This document shows positions 7,753-15,339 of a stretch of DNA of 64,000 nt, piece by piece. Numbering within the stretch: position 1 is the first letter of the stretch; each line of letters begins with the position of its first letter. A program made the translations under genes and the position numbers. The DNA comes from Streptomyces carminius (GTDB taxonomy: Bacteria > Actinomycetota > Actinomycetes > Streptomycetales > Streptomycetaceae), in the NCBI RefSeq assembly GCF_002794255.1, contig NZ_PGGW01000065.1, positions 1-64,000 of the forward strand, in the 5' to 3' direction. The notes below the pieces were generated by a model, which worked only from the letters and a program-made list of their open reading frames with translations, had not been told where the DNA came from and did no database searches.

Positions 7753-10257
7753 GTGCGATCAGTCCTGTCCCGCCTGCGTGTCGGAGCGCTCGTCCCGGTG
7801 ACCCTGGTCTCGGTCACTGTCGCGCTCCTGCCCTTACTGGATCCCGCCGCCGGGGACCGCGCCGCCCCGCCGCCCGCCCACCACACCGCGCCCCCGCTCC
7901 TCCCGGCGGCCGCCATGGAACCGGCGGCCGAGACGCTGCCCCGGACCGGCTGGACGGCCACCGCGAGCGACGCGGAGACGGAAGGGGAGGACGGCCGGGC
8001 GGCCAATGTCCTGGACGGCAACCCCGAGACGATCTGGCACAGCAAGTGGTCGGACACGGCCGCGCCGCTGCCGCACTCCCTCACCGTCGACATGGGCGCC
8101 GTCCAGGTCGTCTCCGCGCTGGTCTACCGGCCGCGCGCCGACAGTCCCAACGGCCGGATCGGCACGTACACCGTCGACCTCAGCACCGACGGGCGGGACT
8201 GGGGTCCTCCCGTCGCGACCGGCACGCTGGCCGACGACGCCACCGTCAAGACACTCGGCTTCGCCGCGCAGGGCGCCCGCTATGTGCGGCTGACGGCCAC
8301 GAGCGAAGCGGGCGGGCGCGGCCCGTGGTCCTCGGCCGCCGAGATCGACCTGCTGGGCGACCCGGGGCGGCCGGCCGGAGTGGTGGACCTGCCCCGGTCC
8401 GGCTGGACGGCCGCCGCGAGCGATGAGGAGACGGAAGGGGAGGACGGCCGGGCGGCCAACGTGCTGGACGGGGACGCGGAGACGATCTGGCACAGCCGGT
8501 GGTCGGGCACCGCGGCGCCGCTGCCGCACTCCCTCACCGTCGACATGCAGCGCGCCCGGACCGTCTCGGCGCTCACCTACCAGCCGCGCCGGGGCGGGGC
8601 CAACGGCCGGATCGGCGCGTACACCGTCACCACCAGCGCCGACGGCACCACCTTCACGGACCCGGTGGCCACCGGCACCTGGCGGGACGACGACACCGTC
8701 AAGACCGCCACCTTCACCCGGCCGGTCACCGCCCGGTACGTCCGGCTGACGGCCACCGGTGAGGCGGGCGGGCGCGGCCCGTGGTCCTCGGCCGCCGAGA
8801 TCCGCCTCGCCGGCCCGGCCGACCCCGCCCGGCACGGCTCCTGGGGCCCGCTGATCGGCTTCCCGCTCGTCCCGGTGGCCACCACCGTCCTGCCGGGCGA
8901 CAAGCTGCTGGCCTGGTCGGCGTACGCCACCGACCGGTTCGGCGGCAGCAACGGCTACACCCAGACGGCCGTGATGGACCTGCGGACCGGCGAGGTGAGC
9001 AGACGGCGGGTGGAGAACACCGGGCACGACATGTTCTGCCCCGGCACCGCGATCCTCGCCGACGGCCGGGTGCTGGTCACCGGCGGCAGCAACGCGGACC
9101 GCGCCAGCCTCTACGACCCGCGCACCGACACCTGGTCCGCCACCGACCGGATGAACATCCCCCGCGGCTACCAGGCCATGACCCCGCTCTCCACCGGCGA
9201 CGTCTTCGTGCTGGGCGGCTCCTGGAGCGGCGACGCGGCGCGGGACAAGAACGGCGAGGTGTGGTCCGCGGAGACCGAGACCTGGCGCGAACTGCCCGGT
9301 GTGCCCGTCACCGGCACCATGACCGCCGACCCGGCAGGCCCCTACCGGGCCGACAACCACCAGTGGCTGTACGCCACCTCGAACGGCCGTGTCCTGCACC
9401 TGGGCCCCAGCCGGCAGATGAACTGGATCGACACCGGCGGAGACGGGTCGGTCACCCCGGCCGGGAACCGCGCCGACAGCCAGGACGCCATGAACGGCAA
9501 CGCGGTCTCCTACGACGTCGGCAAGCTCCTCACCCTCGGCGGCGCCACCGCCTACGAGAACGTCACCGCCACCGGACGCGCCCACACCGTCGACGTCAGC
9601 GGCGGCGGACAGCCCGTCAGCCGCCGTACCGGCGACATGGCGCAGCCCCGCGCCTTCGCCAACAGCGTCGTCATGCCGGACGGAAAGGTGGCCGTCTTCG
9701 GCGGGCAGCACCGCCCCGTCCCCTTCAGCGACGCGACCTCGGTGCTGACCCCGGAGATCTGGGACCCGGCCACCGGCGAGTTCACCGAACTGGCCACCAT
9801 GGCGGTGCCGCGCAACTACCACAGCGTCGCCAACCTGCTGCCCGACGGCCGGATCTTCTCCGGCGGCGGCGGGCTGTGCGGCGACTGCGCCACCAACCAC
9901 TTCGACGGGGCCGTCTTCACCCCGCCCCACCTGCTCAACTCCGACGGCACCCCGAAGCCCCGGCCGGCCATCACCGGGTCCGTGCCCGCCGGACTGGAGC
10001 ACGGGACCACGGTGACGGTGACGACCGACAAGCCGGTCACCGCCTTCTCGCTGGTGCGCACCGGGGCGGCCACCCACTCGGTCGACAACGACCAGCGGCG
10101 TGTGCCGCTGGAGTTCCGCGCCACCGGGGGCAACAGTTACGCGCTGGACGTCCCCGACGATCCCGGGGTGGCCCTGCCCGGCCGGTACATGCTGTTCGCG
10201 CTGGACGCCGACGGGGTGCCCAGCGTGGCCCGGCAGGTCACCGTCGGGCGGCCGTGA
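7753..10257 (+). CDS. secreted galactose-oxidase-type copper radical oxidase with two discoidin domains
   Basis: 834 residues, GTG start. Order: signal peptide (1-35), two F5/8 type C (discoidin, CBM32-like) domains at about 55-195 and 213-350, a kelch propeller (about 370-720) and a DUF1929 C-terminal domain. It keeps every metal and cofactor residue of Fusarium galactose oxidase in matching context: Cys429 (HDMFCPG) and Tyr473 (RGYQ), which would form the thioether Tyr-Cys cofactor, stacking Trp491 (GSWSG), Tyr689-His690 (RNYHS) and His775 (THSVDNDQRR). It should oxidise primary alcohols, probably of galactosides or glycans, to aldehydes and release hydrogen peroxide outside the cell. It is closer in motif spelling to the fungal enzyme than to Streptomyces GlxA, and the fungal enzyme has only one discoidin domain. 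Confidence 0.93.
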   Translation: MRSVLSRLRVGALVPVTLVSVTVALLPLLDPAAGDRAAPPPAHHTAPPLLPAAAMEPAAETLPRTGWTATASDAETEGEDGRAANVLDGNPETIWHSKWSDTAAPLPHSLTVDMGAVQVVSALVYRPRADSPNGRIGTYTVDLSTDGRDWGPPVATGTLADDATVKTLGFAAQGARYVRLTATSEAGGRGPWSSAAEIDLLGDPGRPAGVVDLPRSGWTAAASDEETEGEDGRAANVLDGDAETIWHSRWSGTAAPLPHSLTVDMQRARTVSALTYQPRRGGANGRIGAYTVTTSADGTTFTDPVATGTWRDDDTVKTATFTRPVTARYVRLTATGEAGGRGPWSSAAEIRLAGPADPARHGSWGPLIGFPLVPVATTVLPGDKLLAWSAYATDRFGGSNGYTQTAVMDLRTGEVSRRRVENTGHDMFCPGTAILADGRVLVTGGSNADRASLYDPRTDTWSATDRMNIPRGYQAMTPLSTGDVFVLGGSWSGDAARDKNGEVWSAETETWRELPGVPVTGTMTADPAGPYRADNHQWLYATSNGRVLHLGPSRQMNWIDTGGDGSVTPAGNRADSQDAMNGNAVSYDVGKLLTLGGATAYENVTATGRAHTVDVSGGGQPVSRRTGDMAQPRAFANSVVMPDGKVAVFGGQHRPVPFSDATSVLTPEIWDPATGEFTELATMAVPRNYHSVANLLPDGRIFSGGGGLCGDCATNHFDGAVFTPPHLLNSDGTPKPRPAITGSVPAGLEHGTTVTVTTDKPVTAFSLVRTGAATHSVDNDQRRVPLEFRATGGNSYALDVPDDPGVALPGRYMLFALDADGVPSVARQVTVGRP
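7939..8814 (+). repeat. tandem duplication encoding the two discoidin domains
   Basis: The DNA for the second discoidin domain (about 8389-8814) closely repeats that of the first (about 7939-8358). Identical or nearly identical stretches include GAGACGGAAGGGGAGGACGG, ACGATCTGGCACAGC, CTGCCGCACTCCCTCACCGT and GGGCGCGGCCCGTGGTCCTC. Synonymous as well as replacement positions agree, so the duplication is recent or maintained by gene conversion. The repeat keeps frame and could expand or contract by slippage. Confidence 0.85.
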
Positions 10258-10308
10258 CCGCCCGGTGGGGGCGGCGCGCCGCCCCCACCGGACCGGTACG
10301 GTGAGCGC

Positions 10309-11046
10309 ATGTTCGACCCACAGGGCCCGACCCTCCGCGAACTGACCGTGCAGGCGCTGTCGTCCGTCGAGCGCGGCTACGACCTGCTCGCGCCGAAGTT
10401 CGACCGGACCCCGTTCCGGACCCCGGAGAAGGTGCTGGACGCGGTGGCGGACACGCTGCGGCCGCTCGGGCCGTTCGAGTCGGGGCTGGATGTCTGCTGC
10501 GGCACCGGGGCGGGCATGGACGTCCTCGCCCGGCTGTGCGAACGGCGGATCACCGGGGTGGACCTCAGCGCGGGCATGCTCGCCGCGGCCCGGTCCGCCC
10601 ACCCGGACGGGCCGGACGGGCCGGACGGGCCGCCGGTGCACTGGGTGCGCGCCGACGCCCTGCGGCTGCCCTTCGCGCCGGTCTTCGACCTGGCCGTCAG
10701 TTTCGGGGCGTTCGGCCACTTCCTGCCCGCACAACGGCCCGCACTGTTCGGGCAGGTGCACGCGGCGCTGCGGCCCGGTGGCCGGTTCGCCTTCCCCGTC
10801 GGCGCGCCGCCGCGGATCGGCTCGCCGCTCTACTGGACGCTGTGGGGCTTCGACGCCGCGATGCGGGTGCGCAACGCGCTGTGGCGCCCGCGCTTCGTCA
10901 TGTACTACCGCACCTTCCGGCTCCCCGAGGTGCGCCGGGAGCTGGCCGGGGCGGGGTTCGCGGTGGAGACCCTGCCACTGGAGGACCTGGGCCGGCGGCC
11001 GGACGGCAGTCCCCGCGCCCGGCTCGTGGTGGCCCGGCGGAAGTGA
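10309..11046 (+). CDS. class I SAM-dependent methyltransferase
   Basis: A 245-residue protein with a Rossmann methyltransferase core: motif I LDVCCGTGAGMD near residues 64-75, an acidic residue ending the next strand (TGVDLS), and the post-I segment HWVRADALRLPF. An internal GPDGPDGPP repeat is low-complexity and probably a loop. The C-terminal part is hydrophobic and aromatic. The substrate cannot be told from sequence. It is alone, 51 bp after the galactose oxidase on the same strand, and the two could share a transcript. Confidence 0.8.
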   Translation: MFDPQGPTLRELTVQALSSVERGYDLLAPKFDRTPFRTPEKVLDAVADTLRPLGPFESGLDVCCGTGAGMDVLARLCERRITGVDLSAGMLAAARSAHPDGPDGPDGPPVHWVRADALRLPFAPVFDLAVSFGAFGHFLPAQRPALFGQVHAALRPGGRFAFPVGAPPRIGSPLYWTLWGFDAAMRVRNALWRPRFVMYYRTFRLPEVRRELAGAGFAVETLPLEDLGRRPDGSPRARLVVARRK

Positions 11047-11232
11047 GCGGGTCCGGCAGCGGTCCGGGCAGCCGCGCGGGCAGGGGCTGCTGCCCGTACG
11101 GTGGTCCGGAAAGCAGCCCGGAGGCGGCCGGGGGCGTGCCGTACGCCCGGTCGCGACAGGCCGACTGCCTAAACTGATCAACGCAGTTGTTCTATCTTCC
11201 ACTCGTCGCCCATATCACCGGGAGTGATCACG

Positions 11233-11661
11233 ATGGCAACCACCCGCACGGCCAAGACCCACTGGGAAGGCAACCTGATGGAGGGCAAGGGCACCGTCGC
11301 CCTGGAGTCCTCCAGGATCGGCACCTACGACGTGAGCTGGCCCGCCCGCGCCGAGGAGCCCGGTGGCAGGACCAGCCCCGAGGAGCTCATCGCCGCGGCC
11401 CACTCCTCCTGCTACTCCATGGCCTTCTCGCACGGCCTGGCGGGCAAGGGCTACACCGTGGAGAAGGTCGACACCCAGGCCGACGTCACCTTCCAGCCGG
11501 GTGAGGGCATCACCGGCATCAAGCTGACCGTCCGCGCCACCGTTCCGGGGCTGTCCGAGGAGGACTTCCAGGCCGCCGCCCAGGACGCCAAGGCCAACTG
11601 CCCGGTCAGCCAGGCCCTCGCCGGGGTCAAGAACATCACCCTGGACGCCCAGCTGGTCTGA
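11233..11661 (+). CDS. OsmC-family peroxiredoxin
   Basis: A 142-residue protein of the OsmC/Ohr fold. The two redox Cys are present: Cys60 (HSSCYSM) and Cys123 (ANCPVS), with the conserved acidic and basic residues that shape the peroxide pocket. Members reduce organic hydroperoxides in the cytosol. ATG 11233 is chosen over the in-frame GTG at 11224 because GGGAG ends at 11224 and needs spacing. A strong hairpin follows the gene. Its position after a peroxide-producing oxidase locus may be coincidental. Confidence 0.9.
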   Translation: MATTRTAKTHWEGNLMEGKGTVALESSRIGTYDVSWPARAEEPGGRTSPEELIAAAHSSCYSMAFSHGLAGKGYTVEKVDTQADVTFQPGEGITGIKLTVRATVPGLSEEDFQAAAQDAKANCPVSQALAGVKNITLDAQLV

Positions 11662-11730
11662 CGCCGAGGCGGCGTGGTGACGGCGCGGCGCCGGCACGCG
11701 GCCGACACGGCGGCCGCGCCGGTGCCGCAC

Positions 11731-11777
11731 AAGGGCCCGCCGCCCCACCGGTGCTTCCGGTGGGGCGGCGGGCCCTT
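11731..11777. terminator. strong bidirectional hairpin terminator
   Basis: A perfect 21-bp stem with a 5-base loop (TGCTT) between the converging OsmC gene and the broken methyltransferase. The arms begin AAGGGCCCGCC and end GGCGGGCCCTT, so each direction ends in a short T pair. Stability and position support a shared terminator. Confidence 0.8.
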
Positions 11778-11783
11778 CGGCTC

Positions 11784-12389
11784 TCAGCCGGAGCGGCGCC
11801 CGAGCTTGACGACGGCGTCCGGCACGGTCGCGCGCTGCCCGTCGGGGCCGGTCACCTCGCGCGGCCGGTCCTCGCACACCAGCGTCTCCCACTCCCGCTC
11901 CGGGAGGCCGAGCGACTCCCGGGCCTCCCCGGCGGTGGGCAGCTCCACCTTCCGCTGGTGCTCGTCCGCCCGGGGCGGGGCCCCGGCGTGCCCGACGACC
12001 AGCAGTACCCCGCCCGGTGCGACGGCCGCCGCGGAGGTGCGCAGGATCTGCGCCCGGGGCAGTTCGACGGGGTCGGGGGAGTGGAGGAAGTGGGTGGAGA
12101 CCAGGTCGAAGGGGCCCTCGGGGAAGGACTCGGCCAGGTCGTGCCGCTGCCAGTCGATCCGGTCGGCGACACCCGCGTCCCGGGCGTGTCGGGCGCCGCG
12201 GTCGAGGGCGACCTGCGAGACGTCGACGGCGGTGACCCGCCAGCCCCGCTCGGCGAGTCAGATCGCGTCGGCGCCCTCGCCGCAGCCCAGGTCCAGGGCC
12301 CGGCCCGGGGGCAGTCCGGCCGCCTCGCGGACCAGGGCGGCGTTGGGCCGGTCGCTCCAGATCCGCTCCTCCGCGCCGTAGAAGGAGTC
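11784..12389 (-). pseudogene. methyltransferase domain with in-frame stop, detached from the upstream flavoprotein
   Basis: In the same frame as the upstream oxidoreductase, directly after its TAG (12390-12392), the minus strand encodes a normal class I methyltransferase: DSFYGAEERIWSDRPNAAL, then motif I LDLGCGEGADAI, then TGA at 12258-12260, then LAERGWRVTAVDVSQVALD and on to a natural end RRSG at 11784. In this subfamily motif I is followed by W (GADAIWLAERGW), so the TGA replaces a Trp codon. A second Trp before DSFYG is the likely residue behind the TAG. The body between and after the stops is otherwise intact, without frameshifts. Fusions of this flavoprotein type with this methyltransferase exist in Streptomyces, so I read it as the decayed half of a fusion. 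A sequencing error or readthrough cannot be excluded. Confidence 0.75.
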
Positions 12390-13442
12390 CTAGAACTCCC
12401 CGGCTCCGGTCCCGCTTCCGGTCCCGGCCGCCGCCGGGGGCGTGCCCATGGCGCGGCGGGCCGCGACGGCCCGGTCGGTCTCCTCGGCGATCAGATCGGC
12501 GTTGATCGCCGCACCGGCGCGTACGCCCGCGGCGGCGGAGCCGACGACCTGCTCGGTCGGCGAGGTGACGTTGCCGGCCGCCCACACCCCGGGTAGGGCG
12601 GTGGCCCCGGTGGGGTCGGCGGGGATCGCCGTGCCGATCACCTGGCCGCCCCACTCCTGCTCGGCCGGCTTCAGCCCGAGCCCGTCGAGGAAGTCCGCGC
12701 GGGCGGTCAGCCGCGAGGCCGTGGCCAGCGCCCGGCGGGGAATGATCCGGCCACCGGCCAGCCGTACCCCGGTGAGGCGGTCGCCGGTCACCTCCAGTCC
12801 GGTCACCTCGCCGTCGACGACGGAGACGCCGCGGGCGGCGAGTTTCTCGTACTCCTCGTCCCCGAACTCCGGCGCGGTGTGCCGGAAGAGGGTCACGTCT
12901 TCGCTCCACTGCCGCCACAGCAGGGCCTGGTGGACCGCCAGCGGCCCGGTGGCCAGCACGCCGATCGGCGTGTCGCGCACCTCCCAGCCGTGGCAGTACG
13001 GGCAGTGCAGCACGTCGCGGCCCCAGCGCTCGGCCAGCCCCGGCACCGGGGGAAGCTCGTCGACCAGGCCGGTGGTCACCAGCAGCCGGGCGGCCTCGAC
13101 GGCGGTGCCGTCGTCGAGGACGAGCCGGAAGTCCCCCGACCCCCGGCGCTCGGCGGCCACCACGGTGCCCGCCAGGAACTCGCCGCCGTAGCCGGCCACC
13201 TCCGCGCGGGCGGTGGCCAGCAGCCGCGCGGGAGGGGTGCCCTCGTGCCCCGGGTAGACGTGGACGCCGTCCGCCGGGGCGTTGCGCGGCGCCCCGGAGT
13301 CGATCACCAGTACCGAGCGCCGCGCCCGGACCAGGGCCAGCGCCCCGCCCAGTCCCGCGGCGCCGCCTCCGACGACCACCACGTCGTAGCGGTGCTGCGC
13401 GTCCCCGGCGGCGGCCGGGGAGCGGTGGCTGTGTGCCGTCAT
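12390..13442 (-). CDS. NAD(P)/FAD-dependent thioredoxin-reductase-like oxidoreductase
   Basis: About 350 residues. FAD-binding GGGAAG at 25-30, the redox motif CPYC at 147-150 in HCPYCHGWE, and a C-terminal GVWAAGNV motif that contacts FAD. This matches the subgroup of thioredoxin-reductase-like flavoproteins with CPYCHGWE found in actinobacteria, which have unclear dithiol substrates. ATG 13442 is favoured over ATG 13454 because GAGGTGGAG lies before it. The end is a Gly/Thr/Ala-rich linker (AGTGSGTGAGEF) that would join to a methyltransferase domain but for the TAG. The flavoprotein itself looks intact. It is divergent from the molybdenum hydroxylase operon. Confidence 0.88.
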   Translation of the reverse strand: MTAHSHRSPAAAGDAQHRYDVVVVGGGAAGLGGALALVRARRSVLVIDSGAPRNAPADGVHVYPGHEGTPPARLLATARAEVAGYGGEFLAGTVVAAERRGSGDFRLVLDDGTAVEAARLLVTTGLVDELPPVPGLAERWGRDVLHCPYCHGWEVRDTPIGVLATGPLAVHQALLWRQWSEDVTLFRHTAPEFGDEEYEKLAARGVSVVDGEVTGLEVTGDRLTGVRLAGGRIIPRRALATASRLTARADFLDGLGLKPAEQEWGGQVIGTAIPADPTGATALPGVWAAGNVTSPTEQVVGSAAAGVRAGAAINADLIAEETDRAVAARRAMGTPPAAAGTGSGTGAGEF

Positions 13443-13530
13443 GCTCCACCTCATCGGTTCTCGTGTGCCGTGTCCTGTTCCCTGTGCTCACCGGAAGCCT
13501 CGCGCCGACCACCCTCCACGGACAAGAAAT

Positions 13531-13547
13531 CTTGCCGGAACGGCAAG
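13531..13547. promoter_or_regulatory. palindromic operator candidate CTTGCCG-N3-CGGCAAG
   Basis: A perfect 7-3-7 inverted repeat in the 283-bp region between the divergent flavoprotein and molybdenum hydroxylase genes, about 90 bp before the first and 180 bp before the second. The dyad symmetry and divergent position fit a repressor binding site, though the cognate regulator is not adjacent. Confidence 0.45.
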
Positions 13548-13725
13548 AAGAGCGGAGGGGGTGGAGCGCCGACGGCAGGTCCGAAAGCGCCGTAGCGCTC
13601 GGCCGCCGGCCCATGCTTCACTCCCTGTGACACGGCTCACAGGGGCTCCGTCCGGCCCCGGGCATCCGTGTCCGTCCCCCACACCCCCCACACCACGGCG
13701 CGCTCGCGCCCCCGAAGGAGTCCCC

Positions 13726-14373
13726 ATGTCACCTCCCGCGCGGCACACGGCGGAAGACGGCGCCCCCTTGGCGGCGTCCCGGAGAGGATTCCTGCGCGGC
13801 TCGGCCGCGGCCGGCGCGGCGGCCGGCGCCCTGCTGCACGGCGGGCCGCCGGCCGCCGCCGCGACGCCCGCGGCCCGGTCGGCGGCCGCCCCGGAGTATC
13901 CCGTCGAGGTGGTGTTCACCCTCAACGGGGAGCGCCGGGCCCTGACCGTCGATCCCCGCACCACCCTGCTGGACGCCCTGCGGGAGCAACTGGGGACCAC
14001 CGGCCCGAAGAAGGGCTGCGACCGCGGCCAGTGCGGTGCCTGCACCGTGCAGGACGGCGGCCGGCCCGTACTGGCGTGCCTGACGCTGGCCGCGACCGTG
14101 CGGGACAGGGAGATCACCACCGTCGAGGGCCTGGCCCGGGGCGAGGAACTGCATCCCGTACAGGAGGCGTTCATCGACCGCGACGCCTTCCAGTGCGGGT
14201 TCTGCACCTCCGGCCAGCTCATGTCCGCCGCCGCGCTGGTCGACGGCGGCGGCGCCGCCGGGGACGGCGAGATCCGCGAGTACATGTCCGGCAACCTGTG
14301 CCGCTGCGCGGCCTACCCCAACATCGTCGACGCCGTCCGGCAGGCCATGGAGCAGGGAGGCGTGCGGAGATGA
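13726..14373 (+). CDS. Tat-exported 2Fe-2S subunit of a molybdenum hydroxylase (PaoA/YagT-like)
   Basis: 215 residues. The N-terminus has a twin-arginine signal (SRRGFLRG at about 18-25, then an Ala-rich hydrophobic run), so the complex is probably exported folded. Both [2Fe-2S] sites are present: a plant-ferredoxin type (CDRGQCGAC then a Cys in VLACL) and the alpha-helical site (CGFC and CRC). It passes electrons between the FAD subunit and the Mo centre. GAAGGAG precedes the ATG. Its stop overlaps the start of the FAD subunit by 4 bp. The subunit order small-FAD-large is that of periplasmic aldehyde oxidoreductase PaoABC of E. coli. Confidence 0.92.
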   Translation: MSPPARHTAEDGAPLAASRRGFLRGSAAAGAAAGALLHGGPPAAAATPAARSAAAPEYPVEVVFTLNGERRALTVDPRTTLLDALREQLGTTGPKKGCDRGQCGACTVQDGGRPVLACLTLAATVRDREITTVEGLARGEELHPVQEAFIDRDAFQCGFCTSGQLMSAAALVDGGGAAGDGEIREYMSGNLCRCAAYPNIVDAVRQAMEQGGVRR

Positions 14374-15338
14374 GGGAGTTCGTCTACACAGCGCCCGCCA
14401 CCACCGAGCAGGCACTCGGCGGGGCCGGGGAGGACACCGCGTTCCTCGCCGGCGGCACCACGCTGGTCGACCTGATGAAGCTCGGGGTGATGTCCCCGGC
14501 GCGGGTCCTGGACATCAACGCCCTTCCACTGCGCGGCATCCGGGCCGACGACGGCGGGCTGCGCATCGGCGCCCTGGAGAAGATGGCCGACGTCGCCGGA
14601 CATCCGCGGGTGACGGCGGACTACCCGGCGCTCGCCCAGGCACTGCGGGGCGCCTCCCAGCAGATCCGCAACATGGCGAGCATGGGCGGCAACCTGCTCC
14701 AGCGAACCCGGTGCGACTACTTCCGCGACACCGGCTCCCGGTGCAACAAGCGGCAGCCGGGCAGCGGCTGCCCGGCCGTCACCGGCGTCAACCGCACCCA
14801 CGCCGTCCTGGGCACCAGCGACGCCTGCGTGGCCACCCACCCCAGCGACGCGGCCGTCGCCCTCGTCGCCCTGGACGCCTCGGTCCGGCTGCTGGGCCGG
14901 GACGGGGAGCGCACGGTGCGCCTGGCGGACTTCTACCGGCTGCCCGGTGCCACCCCCCACCTGGAGAACGTGCTGGAGCCGGGCGAACTGCTCGCCGAGA
15001 TCACCGTCCCCGCGCTGCCGTGGGCGGCCCGCTCGGCCTACCTCAAGATCAGCGACCGGCAGTCGTACGCGTTCGCCCTGGCCTCCGCCGCCGTGGCCCT
15101 GGAACTGAACGGGAACACCGTGGCCCGGGCCCGGGTCGCGGTGGGCGGGGTCGGCACCAGGCCGTGGCGGCTGCCGGCGGTCGAGGCGGAGCTCACCGGC
15201 CGCCCGGCCACCGAGGAGAGCTACGCGCGGGCGGCGGCGCTCGCCGTCGAGGGGGCCCGGCCGCTGAGCGGCAACCGTTTCAAGACCACCCTTGTCCAAC
15301 GCGCCCTGGTACGGGCCCTGCTGACAGTGGGAGGCTGA
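14370..15338 (+). CDS. FAD-binding subunit of the molybdenum hydroxylase (PaoB/YagS-like)
   Basis: 322 residues with the VAO-type FAD-binding signatures (FLAGGTTLVDLMK near 30, ASMGGNLLQRTRCDYFR near 110). It carries the extra Cys-rich insertion of the PaoB branch, with Cys in TRCDYF, SRCNK and SGCPA, which in PaoB ligates a [4Fe-4S] cluster. Electrons would leave through FAD to an unknown acceptor. It has no signal of its own and would travel with the Tat-tagged small subunit. Translation is coupled to the gene before; the large subunit follows with one base between. Confidence 0.92.
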   Translation: MREFVYTAPATTEQALGGAGEDTAFLAGGTTLVDLMKLGVMSPARVLDINALPLRGIRADDGGLRIGALEKMADVAGHPRVTADYPALAQALRGASQQIRNMASMGGNLLQRTRCDYFRDTGSRCNKRQPGSGCPAVTGVNRTHAVLGTSDACVATHPSDAAVALVALDASVRLLGRDGERTVRLADFYRLPGATPHLENVLEPGELLAEITVPALPWAARSAYLKISDRQSYAFALASAAVALELNGNTVARARVAVGGVGTRPWRLPAVEAELTGRPATEESYARAAALAVEGARPLSGNRFKTTLVQRALVRALLTVGG

Positions 15339-15339
15339 G

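Noticed and set aside
7834-11202. A 1122-residue minus-strand open frame
   Set aside because: It runs antisense to the galactose oxidase and methyltransferase genes; its composition (Gly/Arg/Val-rich) is a GC-driven shadow and it has no family motif.
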